Source: Ailanthus altissimus
Taxonomy: Eukaryota > Streptophyta > Magnoliopsida > Sapindales > Simaroubaceae
Length of the DNA: 64,000 nt
NCBI GenBank assembly: GCA_946807835.1
Contig: OX327686.1
Coordinates: 10,478,001 to 10,542,000 of the forward strand
Direction of reading: 5' to 3'
Part shown: positions 1 to 12,477 of the stretch, piece after piece
Position numbering within the stretch: the stretch's first letter is position 1
Layout: every line of letters begins with the position of its first letter
Program-made: the position numbers and the translations under genes
The notes under the pieces: model-generated
What the model was told of the DNA's origin: nothing
Seen by the model: the letters and a program-made list of their open reading frames with translations, nothing else
Databases searched by the model: none

Positions 1-2040
1 ATAGTTTTTTCCATTGAGATGTAAACCTGGTTGAATATTCTGCAATTCTCCTGCAACAGTATTAATAATTTCATTTTGTGGAATCATAAACTTGCTGATT
101 GGTAGATTTAGAAACCTCGTACATGATTTTGGACAATAATGGAAAGAAATCTAGGCTTGAGAAAACCAATTTGAAGAAAATGGTTTCGGAAAAAATGGCA
201 AATCATGCCTTAAAAAACAGAACCAGAAGAAGAGAAGGAAATGGCAGTTTAGGCTAGAAAAAGAGAAAAACTGGAATTCATTTCCAAAGATTTTTAAGTG
301 GCAATGTAGGTCACAAATTTACATGTATTCCCATAGAGCATTCAGCTCTGTTACCATGTGAAATTTGCGAAAAATTTCACTTATATTCAACTAACAAATA
401 TATAAAAAAAAAACTATACTATAAAAAAAAACTCTCCTAAGACCTAATCCCCATAATCAAGGATATTAATCCCCAAAAATTAGGGATATTAACTACTAGA
501 ATATACATTTTAATTACAGAATATATACATAGCTGTAATATATGTTTTCTTCTTACTTAATGAGCTGTAAAATTTGCACACCATGATTGTTGATTCTAAC
601 AGTTTCTAACTTTATTAGTATTTTCCTCTTCCTTGATGAATGCCCATCTTTGAACTCTAGTTGAGCGCTAGCAAAACTTGTATCCAACACTAATATTGGC
701 TTTTACATAATTTAACAAAATTTTGCATGGCATCTCTGCGGAAATAAGCAGACCCTACATTCATTTGGTTGTAGAAAATTTATTATTTTTAGCATCCTGT
801 TATACCTTCTATTTGCAAATTTTTGCTGTCCATAGGAGGTACGAATATTTCAAATATATTTGCAACGAAGAAAAAAATTAATTGTAGATAAATAGTCAAT
901 ATTTGACTAATCAGAGCCTCTGCTAACTTCTGTAGATATGAAGTGCCGTATAGCGAGCATTGCAGCTTCACAGAGCTCAGAGAATTTGTGAAGTTCTTGT
1001 CTCCAGAAAACATAATACCAAGTGTCAATAATGATGGACCAGATTCTGCCAATGCCATGGTTTCGCTTCTGCTGTCTTGAACTGTTAACTATTAGCAGCA
1101 ATAATAAACAAGCCTTGATTGTATTTTATTCTAAAATCTTCACTTGCAGCATTTCAAGAATGAGCCAGCTGAATCTCCAACCGATAGGGGTTTTGCTTTC
1201 GCAGTGGTATTTCTTGTGAATCCTTGATGGGTCCAGTGCAATTGAATGAAGAATCCATTATAATTTACCAGGCATGCTCATTGATCAAACATTATATTTC
1301 GTAATTGAATTGGATATATAACAACTACTCAAAAGAGTACAAATTATTTTGTAAAACGTTTAGTTCGGATAGTTCAAGGGATTTGTGACATTTGTGTATG
1401 TGTTATATTACAATTTTAATGTCATTTGTGGCACTGAAGTCTACACCCATGAACTTTGTTAGGAGCAACAAAATTCAGAAGTACCAATTCAAGGAAATTA
1501 CAGTTGGGAAATTTTCATTTAGGCAATATTTTTTTTAATTATAAATGAATCGGTTAATTTTTATTAACTAATAGTGGTTGTAGAATTTTTCGTAGGGTCA
1601 AGCCCCTGTTACAAATAAAGTGAATTTTGAATTGTATTTTTATCCCTTTTTGAGGTAGGGATAGGTATGAAAAAGTTAATCTATCTTCAAATTAAAATTG
1701 AGTTGGGGATTGGGATGGTTTGATTTTTTTAAATCTAATCTAAAAATTTGATTTAATAACATAGTTTAAAAAAATTATAATAATAACTTTTGTTTTTTAA
1801 AAATTAAAAATTATTCTTTGCGATTGAAATGAAGAATAAGTTATTTTTTAATGTTGATAACATATAAATATTTCAAAATTTTTTTTTATTGAATGTATTT
1901 ATTTAGTATCATAAATAAAATTAATCAAAGAACGAAAAAATTTACTTTATTACATTTAGTCTCTTGTTAAGTGTTTTATCAATTTATTTATTCATTAAAT
2001 TGACTTATTATTATATAAAATTTTAAATTAAAAGATGAAA
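1..2040. other. Unassigned AT-rich sequence, no recognisable gene
   Basis: I see no family-level match here. Two overlapping minus-strand open frames (789-1058, 89 codons; 907-1101, 64 codons) have fairly protein-like composition, and one might be a degraded exon. I recognise neither product, and the frames overlap out of register, so at most one is real. The stretch from about 1520 to 2040 is A/T runs without structure. Confidence 0.5.
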
Positions 2041-2059
2041 AGTTTGTTTGCATAAATTT

Positions 2060-2633
2060 TATGGTGATCCAGATTACATTTTGCCAAGCAATTGGGTTAG
2101 CTTAATTAGAAGGTCAACTTATCAATCGCAAAAGAAATATTAAGATAATGACCCAAACAAGGCAAGTCATTGAGTGTGACAGCCTGCATTACCATTAAAG
2201 AAAGATCTTCAAATTTGAGAAATCACGTTAAACAGACATCCTAATCATCCGCCCATATTCACGCTGAGTAATCTGGCGATAACCAGAGTATCCATCTATA
2301 GAAATATTCCAAACCCGATGCTATATAAATAAGAGAAACAATTAGAAAAATATTTTTACTCTAAATACTCTACACACAAAAATTATGTCAACACTCTCTT
2401 TATTTTTACATTGTCCACCGGAGAACTGACTTAAGCATTAGAGAGTTTGTGCCAAAACCACCATCAACGAGGTCTTAACGAGAGTTTCTTTCTAGTGTTT
2501 TGTAGGAGTGACAGAAGCGAGAAGTCTAAGAAGGCCTAAGATCATAGCCCATTTAAGCAAAGCCCAAAGTTCTAATTCTCTATTTAAATAAATTTAAAAC
2601 TCGTTGGCCTGAAAGAGCTACTTTTTTCGGTCA
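2060..2633 (+). repeat. Partial 5' LTR of element 1
   Basis: The last ~200 bases match the end of the element 2 LTRs: a segment around CTTAAGCATTAGAGAG, the 'CTCGTTGGCCTGAAAGAGCTA' equivalent, and a terminal TTTTTTCGGTCA at 2633. A TATA-like TATATAAATAAG lies near 2321. The 5' boundary is uncertain. I cannot find a convincing TG start or a target duplication, and the segment is shorter than the ~1.05-kb LTRs of element 2. Confidence 0.55.
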
Positions 2634-2641
2634 ACAGCTTT

Positions 2642-2658
2642 TGGCGCAGTTTGTGGAG
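2642..2658 (+). promoter_or_regulatory. Primer-binding site of element 1
   Basis: TGGCGCAG begins eight bases after the LTR end. It matches the TGGCGCCA of element 2 at 27853 at an equivalent distance from its LTR. TGGCGC primer sites are usual in Tat and Athila type Gypsy elements. The last C of TGGCGCC is changed here. Confidence 0.6.
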
Positions 2659-2703
2659 ATCAGCACAAAAAACTTTGTCAAGAAACTATCTTCACACCCA
2701 CAA

Positions 2704-2923
2704 ATGGTAGAACATTCCTCAAACAGCCGGACTCAACTTGTGGGATAATAAGTGGAAAATCTAGGTAGGAATAAAGCCCAAGGAACCCACCTAGAAAACC
2801 TAACAAACTTGCCTGAAACTTCTTTGCTGAGAGAAGTTCAAGAGGAGTTACGGATGTTGAGGTAAGAGCGAGATGAGTTAAGGCAGCTGATGATCAAGAT
2901 GATGAAAAAGCAAGTGAGAGATG
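2704..2923 (+). pseudogene. gag N-terminal fragment, element 1
   Basis: ATG at 2704 opens a frame starting MVEHSSNSR, clearly related to MVEQSSTSR at the gag start of element 2 (27908). Two in-frame stops follow within 16 codons. After them the reading continues as a charged, helix-prone segment rich in E, R, L and K up to the junction with the family X LTR at 2924. Only about 70 codons of a gag usually several hundred codons long remain. It would have encoded the structural capsid precursor. It is broken and cut off. Confidence 0.65.
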
Positions 2924-3577
2924 TGTTGAGATTTGTGCTTACGTGCCATCCCTTTTATGTATGAATATTTGTTTAATATTTATACTAATATTATCATTTC
3001 ATTAAATAGCTAATTATATTTTATATATGTTAAAATGCTTGTAACATTTCAGACATTGTTTGATCTGAAAGAGTTCAGATTTGGTCTAAAGAAGTATAGA
3101 TCAGTGCTAAGAACTAGCAACGCTGAGAGTTATAAATGTTAAGAGTTAGCACTAATAAGAGTTAGCAGGTTATAAGAGTCAGCGATATCTAAGGAGTTAA
3201 AGTCTTGTTTGAAATGGGTCATAGACCTGAGAATATATTAGTAATGACGTAATTGTAAAGAGTTGTAAGTAGTGTTAAAAAATGTCATTATGTAAATATG
3301 TTCTCAAATAATATGTTCTTGATCTATCTTCACTAATACAGGTCTGTCGGTGAAGACCTTAATAAATATATAAATTAGTGTATATCTATATCTGGATGAT
3401 CTAGATGGTTAGTCTTAGCAGACTATGAGTTTAGTTAAAGCTCATATAGAGATACAGGTATTCAGTAAGGACTGTGTATTAAACAAATTCACAAAGACCT
3501 TCAATAGACATCCTATAAAGCCATCAATTGAAGGTCTTTCAAATTGAGTAGTATTCACGATCCTTTGATCTGAGTGC

Positions 3578-6247
3578 TGTTAGAGTTAATACTTACGTGC
3601 CATTCCAATACTGTATGAATATTAAATTATTTAATATTTATACAGTAAACATTTCGTATAATCGTTTATATAATATAAATATATAGTACAATGCTTGTTA
3701 CGTTATAGACATTGTACGATCTAAAGGAGTTCAGATCTAGTTTAAAAGAGTTTAGACCAGTGCTAAAAATTAGCAGAGTTGAGAGTTATAAATGCTAACG
3801 GTTAGCACTACTAAGAATTAGCAGGTTATAAGAGTTAGCAGGTTATAAGAGTTAGCTAGATCTAAAAGTTTAGATCATTGTCTGTAATAGGATAAAGACC
3901 TGAAGGTATACCAGTAGTGATATGGTTGCAAGGAGTTGCAATAGAAGCTAGGAGATGTCATTACGCAAGTAAATCCTTAAACATAATGTTCCCGATCTAT
4001 TTTTACCAATACGAGTCTATTGGTGGATCCATTTTATATAGATCAGTGTATGCTATATCTATATGGTATAAATGGTTGTTCTTAGTCGACTATGGGCTTA
4101 CTGAAAGCTCATATATGCATACGAGTATTCAGTCAAGATTAAAACTGAACAGACTCACGAGGACACTAATGTACATCCTATGAAGCAATTAATGATGAGT
4201 CTTCTTGAGTTGAGTAGTATGCGTGGTCCTTTGACCTGATTGCCACGATGGGCTTGTAAGTAATTCACCATGCTTTGATTTCACACATGTCACAGACCTT
4301 TCATGGTGTGACTGCTGTGTGTCGCAAGGTATAGTTCGATACTTATGGAGTCCGGTGTGTACAGATATGAGATCCGTCAACTCTCATAGAGGAGTTGTAT
4401 ATCCAGATGCTCCGAGATTATATTTTAAAAAATCTCGTGGCCACGAGTACTAACCCGAGAAAGGTGTTTCCCAAAGGGTTGAACAATATAATAAAGGCGT
4501 TTGCGTATATTGTTCTTGAAAATATAAATCTGGAGATAAGTTTATAGATGAGCATACGAGGATTTGACGGTGTTGATCTATATCCCCGCACATCTTGGAT
4601 ATAGATGACGGAAGGATTATACATATGCGTTATGACCTCAACTTGTATGGTCTAACGGGCTGATTTGTAATATCTGTGACGTGTGTGTGGGGCATTGATC
4701 ATAGACTCATAGAATAGTTCCATTTGATAAATTAGGCGTGGGCCTAGGGAGTCTCGCAATATGAAGTGTACTCGTTATGCACTGGGACAACGTACTAGAT
4801 TGAATTGTTCAATCTAGTAATTTCCAGCAAAATTGAATAATTGTTTCAGAAACCCTTGAGATACGTGTGTGTCAGTACTTAAGTATTAAGTATAATAATT
4901 AGTTAATAATTATTGTTAACTAATTAAATAGTGACACGTAGCACATAGTGAGCTTTTGGTTAAATTAACTCAAGTAATGGGTATAGTGAGACCCATGTTG
5001 GGTTAATTAAAGCCTTAAAGATTATTTCCCTAAATTAATTATTTAAGTGTTAAATATTCTAAATATTTATTATCACTTAAGAGTTAAGTGATTAGTTAAT
5101 TTACTTAGAGTTAATTATTAACTCATGATTAAATTAATAAAGTAAATATTTAATTGAGGACTTAATTGTTAAATAAAATGAGATTTTATTAAGCAATTAA
5201 ATTATGATTAAAGTAAATGTTGCTAAAAGGAAATTAAAGAAACTTTAAGGGCATTAAAAGAAACCTTCAGGTCTTGAATGATATTTTTCTTGTCAAAGAC
5301 AAGGCATGGCCATCCATCATTTTGTTTAAATATTGGACACATCTTTAGCTTATTTGATAAGCTAAATACTTTTAATAACAATATAAAATTAATTTTAAAG
5401 ATATTTTTATTATTATATATACATATATATTCATTTTATGAATATATATAACTAAGGAAGGGTGGCCGACCATGTGAGGTTTGTGAGAGTGCCTTTGGAA
5501 TTCATTTTTATTTTTTGAAACAAAGAATGAAAGACTCAAGTATAGGTTTTTGGCGATAGAGGAAGAAAGAAAATGAAAAAGGGTTTTTCATTTTCTTTAA
5601 AGCCAATTTTGAAGGTAAGAAAAATTATTTTTGTTTTTAAATTTTTAAGTGTTAAAAATAACAAAAACTTGATAGCAAAAGTTATTTTGTTATTCATATT
5701 TTCTTCTTAATAAATGGCCACCATTGTTGCATTTGAGTTATTTGTGTTTTGATAGATTTAAGCGTTGAATACATCAAGAACAAGATGAAAACAGTCTAAG
5801 TTTTAGGCTATGAGGATTAAGAGTTAATGCCTCGGTTTAAGAGTTAAACCGGATGCTGAAAACTAAAGGCTGTTATTTTAGTGACCCAAGTCCACCACGT
5901 TGGGTCCTAGAACTGCCAATGGGTCTACTTCGTGCGGTACTCCAGCTACAAATTCGTTCCAAAGGCTTGACAGGTGCTATCCTCGATTCTCAATTATTAG
6001 TATTAATTTGATTAATATGTTTCATATTTTGTTCATTAGCGTAATAAATAAAATTTATTGTGTTCATTTTTAGAAAATTAAATTTTTAGTTTCCGTTGCC
6101 AATATTTATGTATGAGATACATAAGTGATGTATATATATTGTATTTGATGCATATATATACATATAATTTTTAAAATGGACACGTGTACTACATATACAC
6201 ACCCAATAGGTTTAGGTTGTGAACCGAAATAAATCGGCACCACTATA
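3578..6247 (+). mobile_element. Family X solo LTR inserted inside the outer family X LTR
   Basis: A second copy starts TGTTAGAGTTAATAC at 3578 and runs about 2.67 kb, close to the 2.55 kb of the cleanly bounded copy at 35072-37621. It is flanked by AGTGC at 3573-3577 and at 6248-6252. Removing the insert and one AGTGC restores the outer LTR continuously across this point. The 3' terminus reads CACTATA rather than ending CA, so the last bases have decayed. There is no internal coding region, which makes it a solo LTR left by LTR-LTR recombination. Confidence 0.75.
4189..4624 (-). other. Antisense open frames in family X LTR (possible degraded coding sequence)
   Basis: Two minus-strand frames (4418-4624, 68 codons; 4189-4380, 63 codons) align end to end with one continuous 150-codon frame in the copy at 35072-37621 (36586-37038 there). 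Shared blocks include YNPS.IYI, PSN, LISRFIF and TIPxDTQ. This is either incidental ORF space in homologous DNA or a remnant of an antisense gene carried in the LTR. I recognise no protein family. The frame is interrupted in this copy. Confidence 0.3.
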
Positions 6248-7714
6248 AGTGCCACGGTGGGCATGTGAGTGATTGACTATACTTTGATTTCACACATGTT
6301 AGAAACCTTTCATGGCCTGACCGTTGGGTGTCGCTAGGTATGGTTCAATACTCATGGAGTTCAGTGTGCATAGATATGGGATCCATCAGCTCATTTGGGT
6401 GAGTAATATATCATAATGTTCTAAGATTGTATTTCAAAAAGTTTTATGGCCATAAGCAGTAAAAACCCAAAAAAGAGTTTTTTCTAGGGATAAATAATAT
6501 TGTAAAAGTATTTGCGGATATTATTTATTGAAATATAAATCTGGAGATAAGTTTACGGTTGAGCATATGAAAATTTGATGGTATTAATCTATATCTCCAC
6601 TCTACCAGGATATAAATGATGAAGGGATTATACGGATATATTATAACCTCAACTTGTATGATCTAACGTGTCACTTTGTAATTTTCGTAACATATGTGTG
6701 AGATATTATTTACGAACGTATGGAGGAGTCATATATGAAAAATAGGAAGTGGATCTAGAGAGTCTCACAATAGAACATGTACTCATTTTACACGGGGCAG
6801 CATATTGCATTGAATAGTTCAGTCCTATAAATTCTAGCAAATCGAAAATTTGTTTTATGATTTCTCAAGATGTACATTTGTAAAAAATTAAGTGTTGAAT
6901 ATATCAATTAACTAACAAATGTTATTGACCAATAATATAGTGACAAGTGGCATAATATAACTCATTTATTATTTATTTTATAAATAAATGAATTATTAAT
7001 TTATTAATGGGAGACATACCTAATTGAGGTGTGACCATGTTATGTTATATACAATTAATATGGTGGAGCACCATTTATAAAAATACTAGTGTATTATTTT
7101 GATCATTAAAGGTTACCACCAAAACTTGTTTATATGTGTCGGCAATTTAGTGATATGTGGTAGAGCATTTGTGAAGTAAGATAACCACAAAACATTGATG
7201 AATTCATTTTCATTATCTAGAGCAAAAACATATATGGATGGGAGAGAGTTGCTTTTTATTCTAAGCAAAACATTGTAAGAAGAAGAACAAAAATTAATTA
7301 ATCTCTTATTCCTTTAAGAAACAAATTGGTAAAAAATAGTGTTTAAGTGTTAAACACTTGCTGCTGGAAACAATTCATAATTGCCATTCTAGCTTTACAA
7401 TCTCACAGATTATTGTGAACTAGAATTGTACAAGAATTCACTTTAATGTGAGCTCCGAAATTTGAAATCTTCACCAAAGTTCATCAAAGGTACGTTTCTG
7501 TAATCTTAAGTTGTTAATGATTTAATTTACATGTGCATAAGTTGGTTATATGCTTATTTTCGTTGCTAAACGTGTATCTGATACATGTATTTAGTTTTTT
7601 CAACTTGTACACAATTACATGCATGTATTTCAGCTTTTGTTTGCATCATTAGCCCACCCCAAAACCTATGGTTAGGTGAAATCCTTTAACAAGAGTATTA
7701 AAAAAATACAACTA

Positions 7715-8223
7715 AAGAAACAGTTGATCGACAGAAAAAGAGGATGTGTGGAGGAACTGCTTGAGGTGCTCCAGGTCTTAAAACTACAAAGAAAACAGCC
7801 ACAAAGGAAACTTTATTCTCATTAGCCTTCGGTTGTGAAGCTGTGATCCCTACCGAGGTCAGAACACTAACACACCAGGAGCTATACTTTTCAAAAACCA
7901 CCAATATTGAGGTAATCAGATGACACCTAAACTTAATCGAGCAGCTGAGAGAGAGCCCAAATTCGAGTAGTAAGTTACCAACAAAAGGTTCTAGGTATTA
8001 CAACAAGAAAGTTTGAGCACAAGAATTCATGGAGAGCAAATTGGTGCTGAGAAGAGTCATCCACAATACTAGAAACCCAGTAGATGGAGTCCTTGGATCG
8101 ACCTAAAAAGGCCCTTATAAAGTTGTTAGAAGGGTAAGAAGAGCTTATGAACTCAAAGGAAGGGATGGAAAGATGGTAAGAAAACAATGGAATGCCAAGC
8201 TACTAAAGAAGTATTATCTTTGA
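7715..8223 (+). pseudogene. Integrase C-terminal fragment, element 1
   Basis: Translating through frame breaks gives the tail of a Gypsy integrase: a segment with CVEELLEVLQVLKTT, then FSLAFGCEAVIPTEV, an RYYNKKV block, a LVLRRV block and YKVVRRVRRAYEL, ending KKYYL before TGA at 8221. The order matches element 2 (about 32900-33420) nearly block for block. The catalytic core with the DDE residues has been lost. Several stops interrupt the frame. Integrase would insert the cDNA into the genome; this piece cannot. Confidence 0.8.
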
Positions 8224-8380
8224 AGCTTATGTATTATCAAACTTTCTTTAGCAAGAATAATATTCCATGTACTTCCTATATTTGAATAAGATGTTGTTGA
8301 TGAAGTGATTTTCTTTCATGTCTATGAAACTAAATGACTGCTCATACCTTAACTTACGAATGGAAAAATCAAAAGAAAGA

Positions 8381-9200
8381 GCCAACGCTCTTAGAAGGAT
8401 TCCCGTAAGGGTGCAGCACTCAAAAAGTTACCCAGGAACAATAAAGCAGGGTTAACACTCCTTAAGGTAGTACCTACAAGGGTACGACACTTAAGGGGCT
8501 GCCCAGGAACCAGCTGAGAAGGTTAACGCTCTTAGAGGTGGTCCTTGTAAAAGTGCGGCACTTAAGAGGTTACCCGGGATCAGCCGAGTAGGGTTAATGC
8601 TATTAGAGGTAGCCTCTATAGGGATGCAATACTTAAGAGGTTACCTATCAACCAAACTGGGCTAACACTATTAGAGGTAATCCTTATAGGGGTACAACAT
8701 TTAAGAGGTTACCTGAAAAAAATAGAGCAGGGTTAATGCTCTTAGAAGTAGTCCCTGTATGGGTGCGACACTCAAGCGGTTAACCAGGATCAACCAAGCA
8801 AGGTTAACGCTCTTAGAGGTAGTCCCTACAAGAGTACAGCACTTAAAAGGTTACTTAAGATCAACTAAGTAGAGCCAATGCTCTTAGAGGTAGTCCTTAT
8901 AGGGTTGCGACACTGAAGAGGTTACCCAGGGATGATCGGGCAAGGTTAACGCTTTTAGAGGTAGTCTCCACAGGGGTGTGGCACTCAAAGGGTTGCCCAA
9001 GAATTAGCCAAGAAGGTCAACACTCTTAAAGGTAGTCCCTGTAGGGGTGCGACACTTAAAAGGTTACCAAGGATCAACCAAATAGAGTTAATGCTATTAA
9101 AGGTAGTTCTTACAAGGGTGCGGCACTTAAGAGGTTACCTAAAATTGATCGAGCATAATTAATAACCTTTGAAGGTCCTCTAAAGAGGTATAACACTAAA
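8381..9200 (+). repeat. 71-bp tandem repeat in the 3' region of element 1
   Basis: Successive occurrences of the motif GTTAACGCTCTTAGAGGTAG and its variants begin near 8381, 8451, 8522, 8593, 8661, 8732, 8803, 8874, 8945, 9016, 9087 and 9159. Spacing is 71 in most steps, with about 11.5 copies. Each unit also carries a 'GGTGCGGCACTTAAGAGGTTACC' type segment. The period is not a multiple of three, so it is not coding. It lies between integrase and the antisense gene, where plant Tat/Ogre elements often carry tandem repeats. Confidence 0.9.
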
Positions 9201-9734
9201 AACAAATTACCGTATGATTGGCTAAAGGTACGCTAAATATAATTTAAAGATTGAACATACATCATTCAACTTGCTCGATATCATTCAACTGGTATATCAA
9301 AAAAGTTAACTTTCCTTAGTAGATTCAGCACATCTTAAATGTCCGAACAAACTTCTTTCTTATAACTATGCCTATTATCAAGGCTTGGGTTATTTCTACA
9401 TTCTATTAATTATGTTCGAGGTGATTTGAGCGGGATTTTTTTCTAAACTTTATTATGCTAGCTAACCTATCTCTATGCAGGTCACCATATGTTACAATAA
9501 AAATCTAAACAGGATTTCCTTCAATAAAAGATCATTTTGTTATCATCAGTTCATACAGAAAAACAGGATGATACTTGCTAAAGATCAATAAAGGAGAGTA
9601 GGTATAAAAATAAATAGGATTAACAAAAGAAAGAATGTATATTCTTCTAAAAGCAGCTGTAGTTCAAATATTGTAGTTCGAAATTACAAAAAAAAGAAGA
9701 AAATAACTTGTAAAAAGAAAAATAAAAAAGATCA
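9201..9734. other. Element 1 3' region between the repeat and the antisense gene
   Basis: This is non-coding retroelement sequence without a recognisable domain. It matches no block in element 2 strongly enough for me to align by eye. Confidence 0.4.
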
Positions 9735-12323
9735 TCATGCAGTTATAGTAGTGTCAGAGGACTCCAAGTCAACATTGGTGGCACTCCTTAAGGCCACAAT
9801 AGTAACAGGTGAGGCCTCCCTTGATGGTAGAGGGATGGATTGAGAAGCCTTATCCTAAGACTCTTGAGCTGGGGCCTCCAGTGGAGCGAGAGCATGGCAT
9901 TGTTGATGAGAGGAGTCCTGAGAAACCATTGAAAGAGTCTGAAGAGCATCATCAGTAACTGGGAGTTAATCGGCTTGATCAAAGGCGTCCATACCTTAAG
10001 CTTAGGAAGCCTCATTTGCAGGTCTTTACCTCCCTAAAAATCATATCCCACATCCATTGTAGGTCGATCTTTAGGTAGCTCTTCTAGAAAAGGTTGACGG
10101 ACCTCTAAAAGCCCTAGGCCACATCTTGATGAAGGTCATTAGTATGACTGGCTAACTAGGACCCCCGCAAGTTCTTCAGTCTGACCAGCCAAGTTTGTCC
10201 TAATTTGTTAGATCAGCTCTTTTTCCCTTTGGTCCGCTGAAATTTGCCTCTCCAACTCTTTATTTTGATTAACTAGCTCAGTGGCCTGGCTTTTAGAATT
10301 GGCCAATGAGTTAGCCATCTCCCATGCTAGCAACTTATTTTGGCCCTTTAGTTCTAACACTCGACTCTCCACCTCAGCTCGGCCAGTTTTGAGGTTCTTT
10401 ATTTGTTCGGCCAGCTTTTGTGCCTTTTCACGCTTTAGATTAACTTCCCTATTAGCCTGCAGTGCTTCTTGCGACGCTTTTTCGAGGCTCTCTTTAGCCT
10501 GTGGGCTCTTGTCACCATATTCAGGATCTCGGTTCGGAGCTGAGAAAAAGCAAAGGGAGACTACAAACAAGAATATGTTACCACACTAAAATATTAGAAA
10601 ACAAAGAGAAAAAGAGATAGGAGAAAAGAGCTTTACATCTAGGGCAGAGCCTATAGCAGCATGAAACCCTATGATGAGGTCCAAGGCAGAGACTTGAGTT
10701 ACCCAGACAGGGTCTACATAATGTTCCAGCTCTTGGATCTTCAGAAGCATGTACACTAAACCCCTTCATCTATTTCGATATTAGCACATTAGAATTTACA
10801 GTCAAATGGAGGCTCTTCCTTATTAGAGGCACCACTGAACCCCTTGAGCTAGACTCCCTAATTAGTTTAAGAGGCTGTGGAGAAGTCTGCACCGGTGTTT
10901 GAACCAGAGTGGTTTGGCCTTTACCCTAAGGGCTAGCTTAAATAGGGCAGGGGCTAGCACTCATTTCTTCATTGAAGACCTTTTAATCTCTATCTCCCTG
11001 CGGCTTCCTCAGCCTCTACTAGTTTGGCCAACTAGCCCATGCCCTTTCTTAGCGAGAGCCCTGCCTTAGCCTATTCCTTTTGGGTTGAAGAGGGGCCCCA
11101 TCACACTATCAAAGTTGAGGTCGCCTTAACCTCTTGATGACGAACCAAGGCCTTCAGTTCATCTCATTTTCCTTCTATTGCCACCACTTTGCTAAACTAT
11201 TCTTGCAAAATGAAAGTGAAGTTAAATAAAATAATAACTCGAATCAAAAAAGAAATGCAAGAATGACTCAAATGACTTACTGTGTCTGCGAGATGTTTTG
11301 ATAAGGACCTTGGGCACCAAACCTGATTGTACAAGATTGGTATGAGATAATAAATCTTGCACAGAAGAAAAGTGTCCAAGAACAGCTTCGATCCGAGCAC
11401 GTCTATTCTTGGATACCTCAAAATCAGTCGTCTAAGTCTTTAAAATTTAAGTTTTAATTGAAGAAGAAGGCGAAAAGGAACGGCTAAAAGAAGTAAAAAA
11501 AAAAAAAGACCTGCATTTAACACGAAATCTGAAGGGACGACCCAATTCCCCCATTCTGCTTAAGGAGCACTTGACTCCACTCACCCCAGCAAAGAACTAG
11601 TTTTCCTTCCAGCTCTTAATTGAGGAAGGATGGCTAGGGATGGGGTTCTAAAGCCCATGAAAAGAGCGGTAATAAAAACCCCTATGTCCCCAGCGCTGCT
11701 CCTAAAATTATATAGGTGGTGCAATTTCTGATAGTGGGGTGAGGACAACCTTACCTTTACCCACAAGACGTACAAACTAGTTAAAACCCTCATAGAATTA
11801 GGACCCAATTAGGAGGGAGTTACACCTAATCGAGCTAGCATCCTTGCATGGGTAGCCTAAGACTGAGCCGAAGGAACTCAACATGGATTGTCACCTCTCT
11901 AGTGGAAGGGTTGCTAAAAAACTCATCAGGTGCATAAAGCTTAAGGGTTATTGAGTTTAAAATGTTGTAAGTTTCTCTTAAGGAATCTAAGTTTACCTGG
12001 GTCATCTTAGATCTTTAATATCTTCGATCCAGCTCAAACTTCAAGACTTTAACCTCAAAAGACCCGAGAAGTTCCCAAGCATGGTCCTCGGGGTCAGCTT
12101 TTAACTCACCCCTATCTTCTATATCTAAGACCGACTCGGGGTTTTCAATAGCAACTAAAGTAGAGGAGGCCACGTTGTGTGCCGAGGTGGAAGCCACATT
12201 ACTTCCATCAGCCCTACCTATCCTACTGACAAGTGAAACCTCAAGACTTTCAACATCTTTCTCAACAACTATGTTAATGATAAGAATTCCTAAATTGTTT
12301 CTATTTTCCAAGGCCATAAACAT
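9735..12323 (-). pseudogene. Antisense gene of element 1 (PF04195-type 'gypsy transposon' protein), degraded
   Basis: On the minus strand an acidic N-terminal region (ATG at 12323) matches the N-terminus of the element 2 antisense gene (39831). It is followed by the conserved domain: FELDRRY, an ITLKLY...EVTIHVEFLRLSLRLPM block, and GPNSMRVLTSLYVLWVKVR (around 12010-11600). A long charged coiled-coil segment (about 10570-10208) comes next, then an Ala/Pro-rich tail ending at TGA (9735). This layout is that of the antisense protein carried by many plant Tat elements (Pfam PF04195, function unknown). Stops and frameshifts break the domain. The tail end (DLE...TA then stop) is shared with elements 2 and 4. 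Confidence 0.75.
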
Positions 12324-12477
12324 AATTCTTCTTAGGAACTATATCAATACTAAAGGTAGGATAATAAGGCAACCATGCCACAAAAAAGAAAGCAAAACAA
12401 GAAAAATGGCAACAATATCATGCGACTTGCACATTCACACCATGTATGCATGTTATACGTGCAACACTCTTTAGATA

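Larger units (their letters stand above)
2924..7650 (+). mobile_element. Family X LTR, outer copy (split by an inner copy)
   Basis: The outer copy starts TGTTGAGATTTGTGC at 2924, matching the family start TGTTGGGATTTGTGC seen at the end of the bounded copy at 35072-37621. It reads to 3577, is interrupted by the inner copy, then resumes at 6253 exactly where homology left off (the stretch around GCCACGGTGGGCATG). Its 3' end is near 7650 and is not sharp. I find no target duplication for the outer copy, consistent with the host element being deleted on one side. No coding domains are present, so it is LTR sequence only. Confidence 0.65.
2060..12370 (+). mobile_element. Element 1: degraded Tat-type Ty3/Gypsy retrotransposon, internally deleted
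   Basis: In + order there is an LTR end (to 2633), a PBS-like TGGCGCAG, the first part of gag (2704-2923), a gap filled by two family X LTRs (2924-about 7650), the C-terminal part of integrase (7715-8223), a 71-bp tandem repeat (8381-9200) and a minus-strand antisense gene (9735-12323). Every part has a counterpart in element 2 in the same order, which gives the orientation and the extent of loss. Protease, RT, RNase H and most of integrase are gone. No 3' LTR follows the antisense gene; homology fades near 12370 at the start of plain AT-rich DNA. Both outer limits are approximate. Confidence 0.75.

Noticed and set aside
2924..7650. A complete retrotransposon with two LTRs and a short interior
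   Set aside because: The blocks fit one LTR nested in another, with AGTGC duplications and homology resuming across the gap; there is no PBS, coding region or polypurine tract between them.
7698..8187. Minus-strand frames of 68 and 70 codons
   Set aside because: They are shadows of the integrase C-terminal fragment on the + strand.
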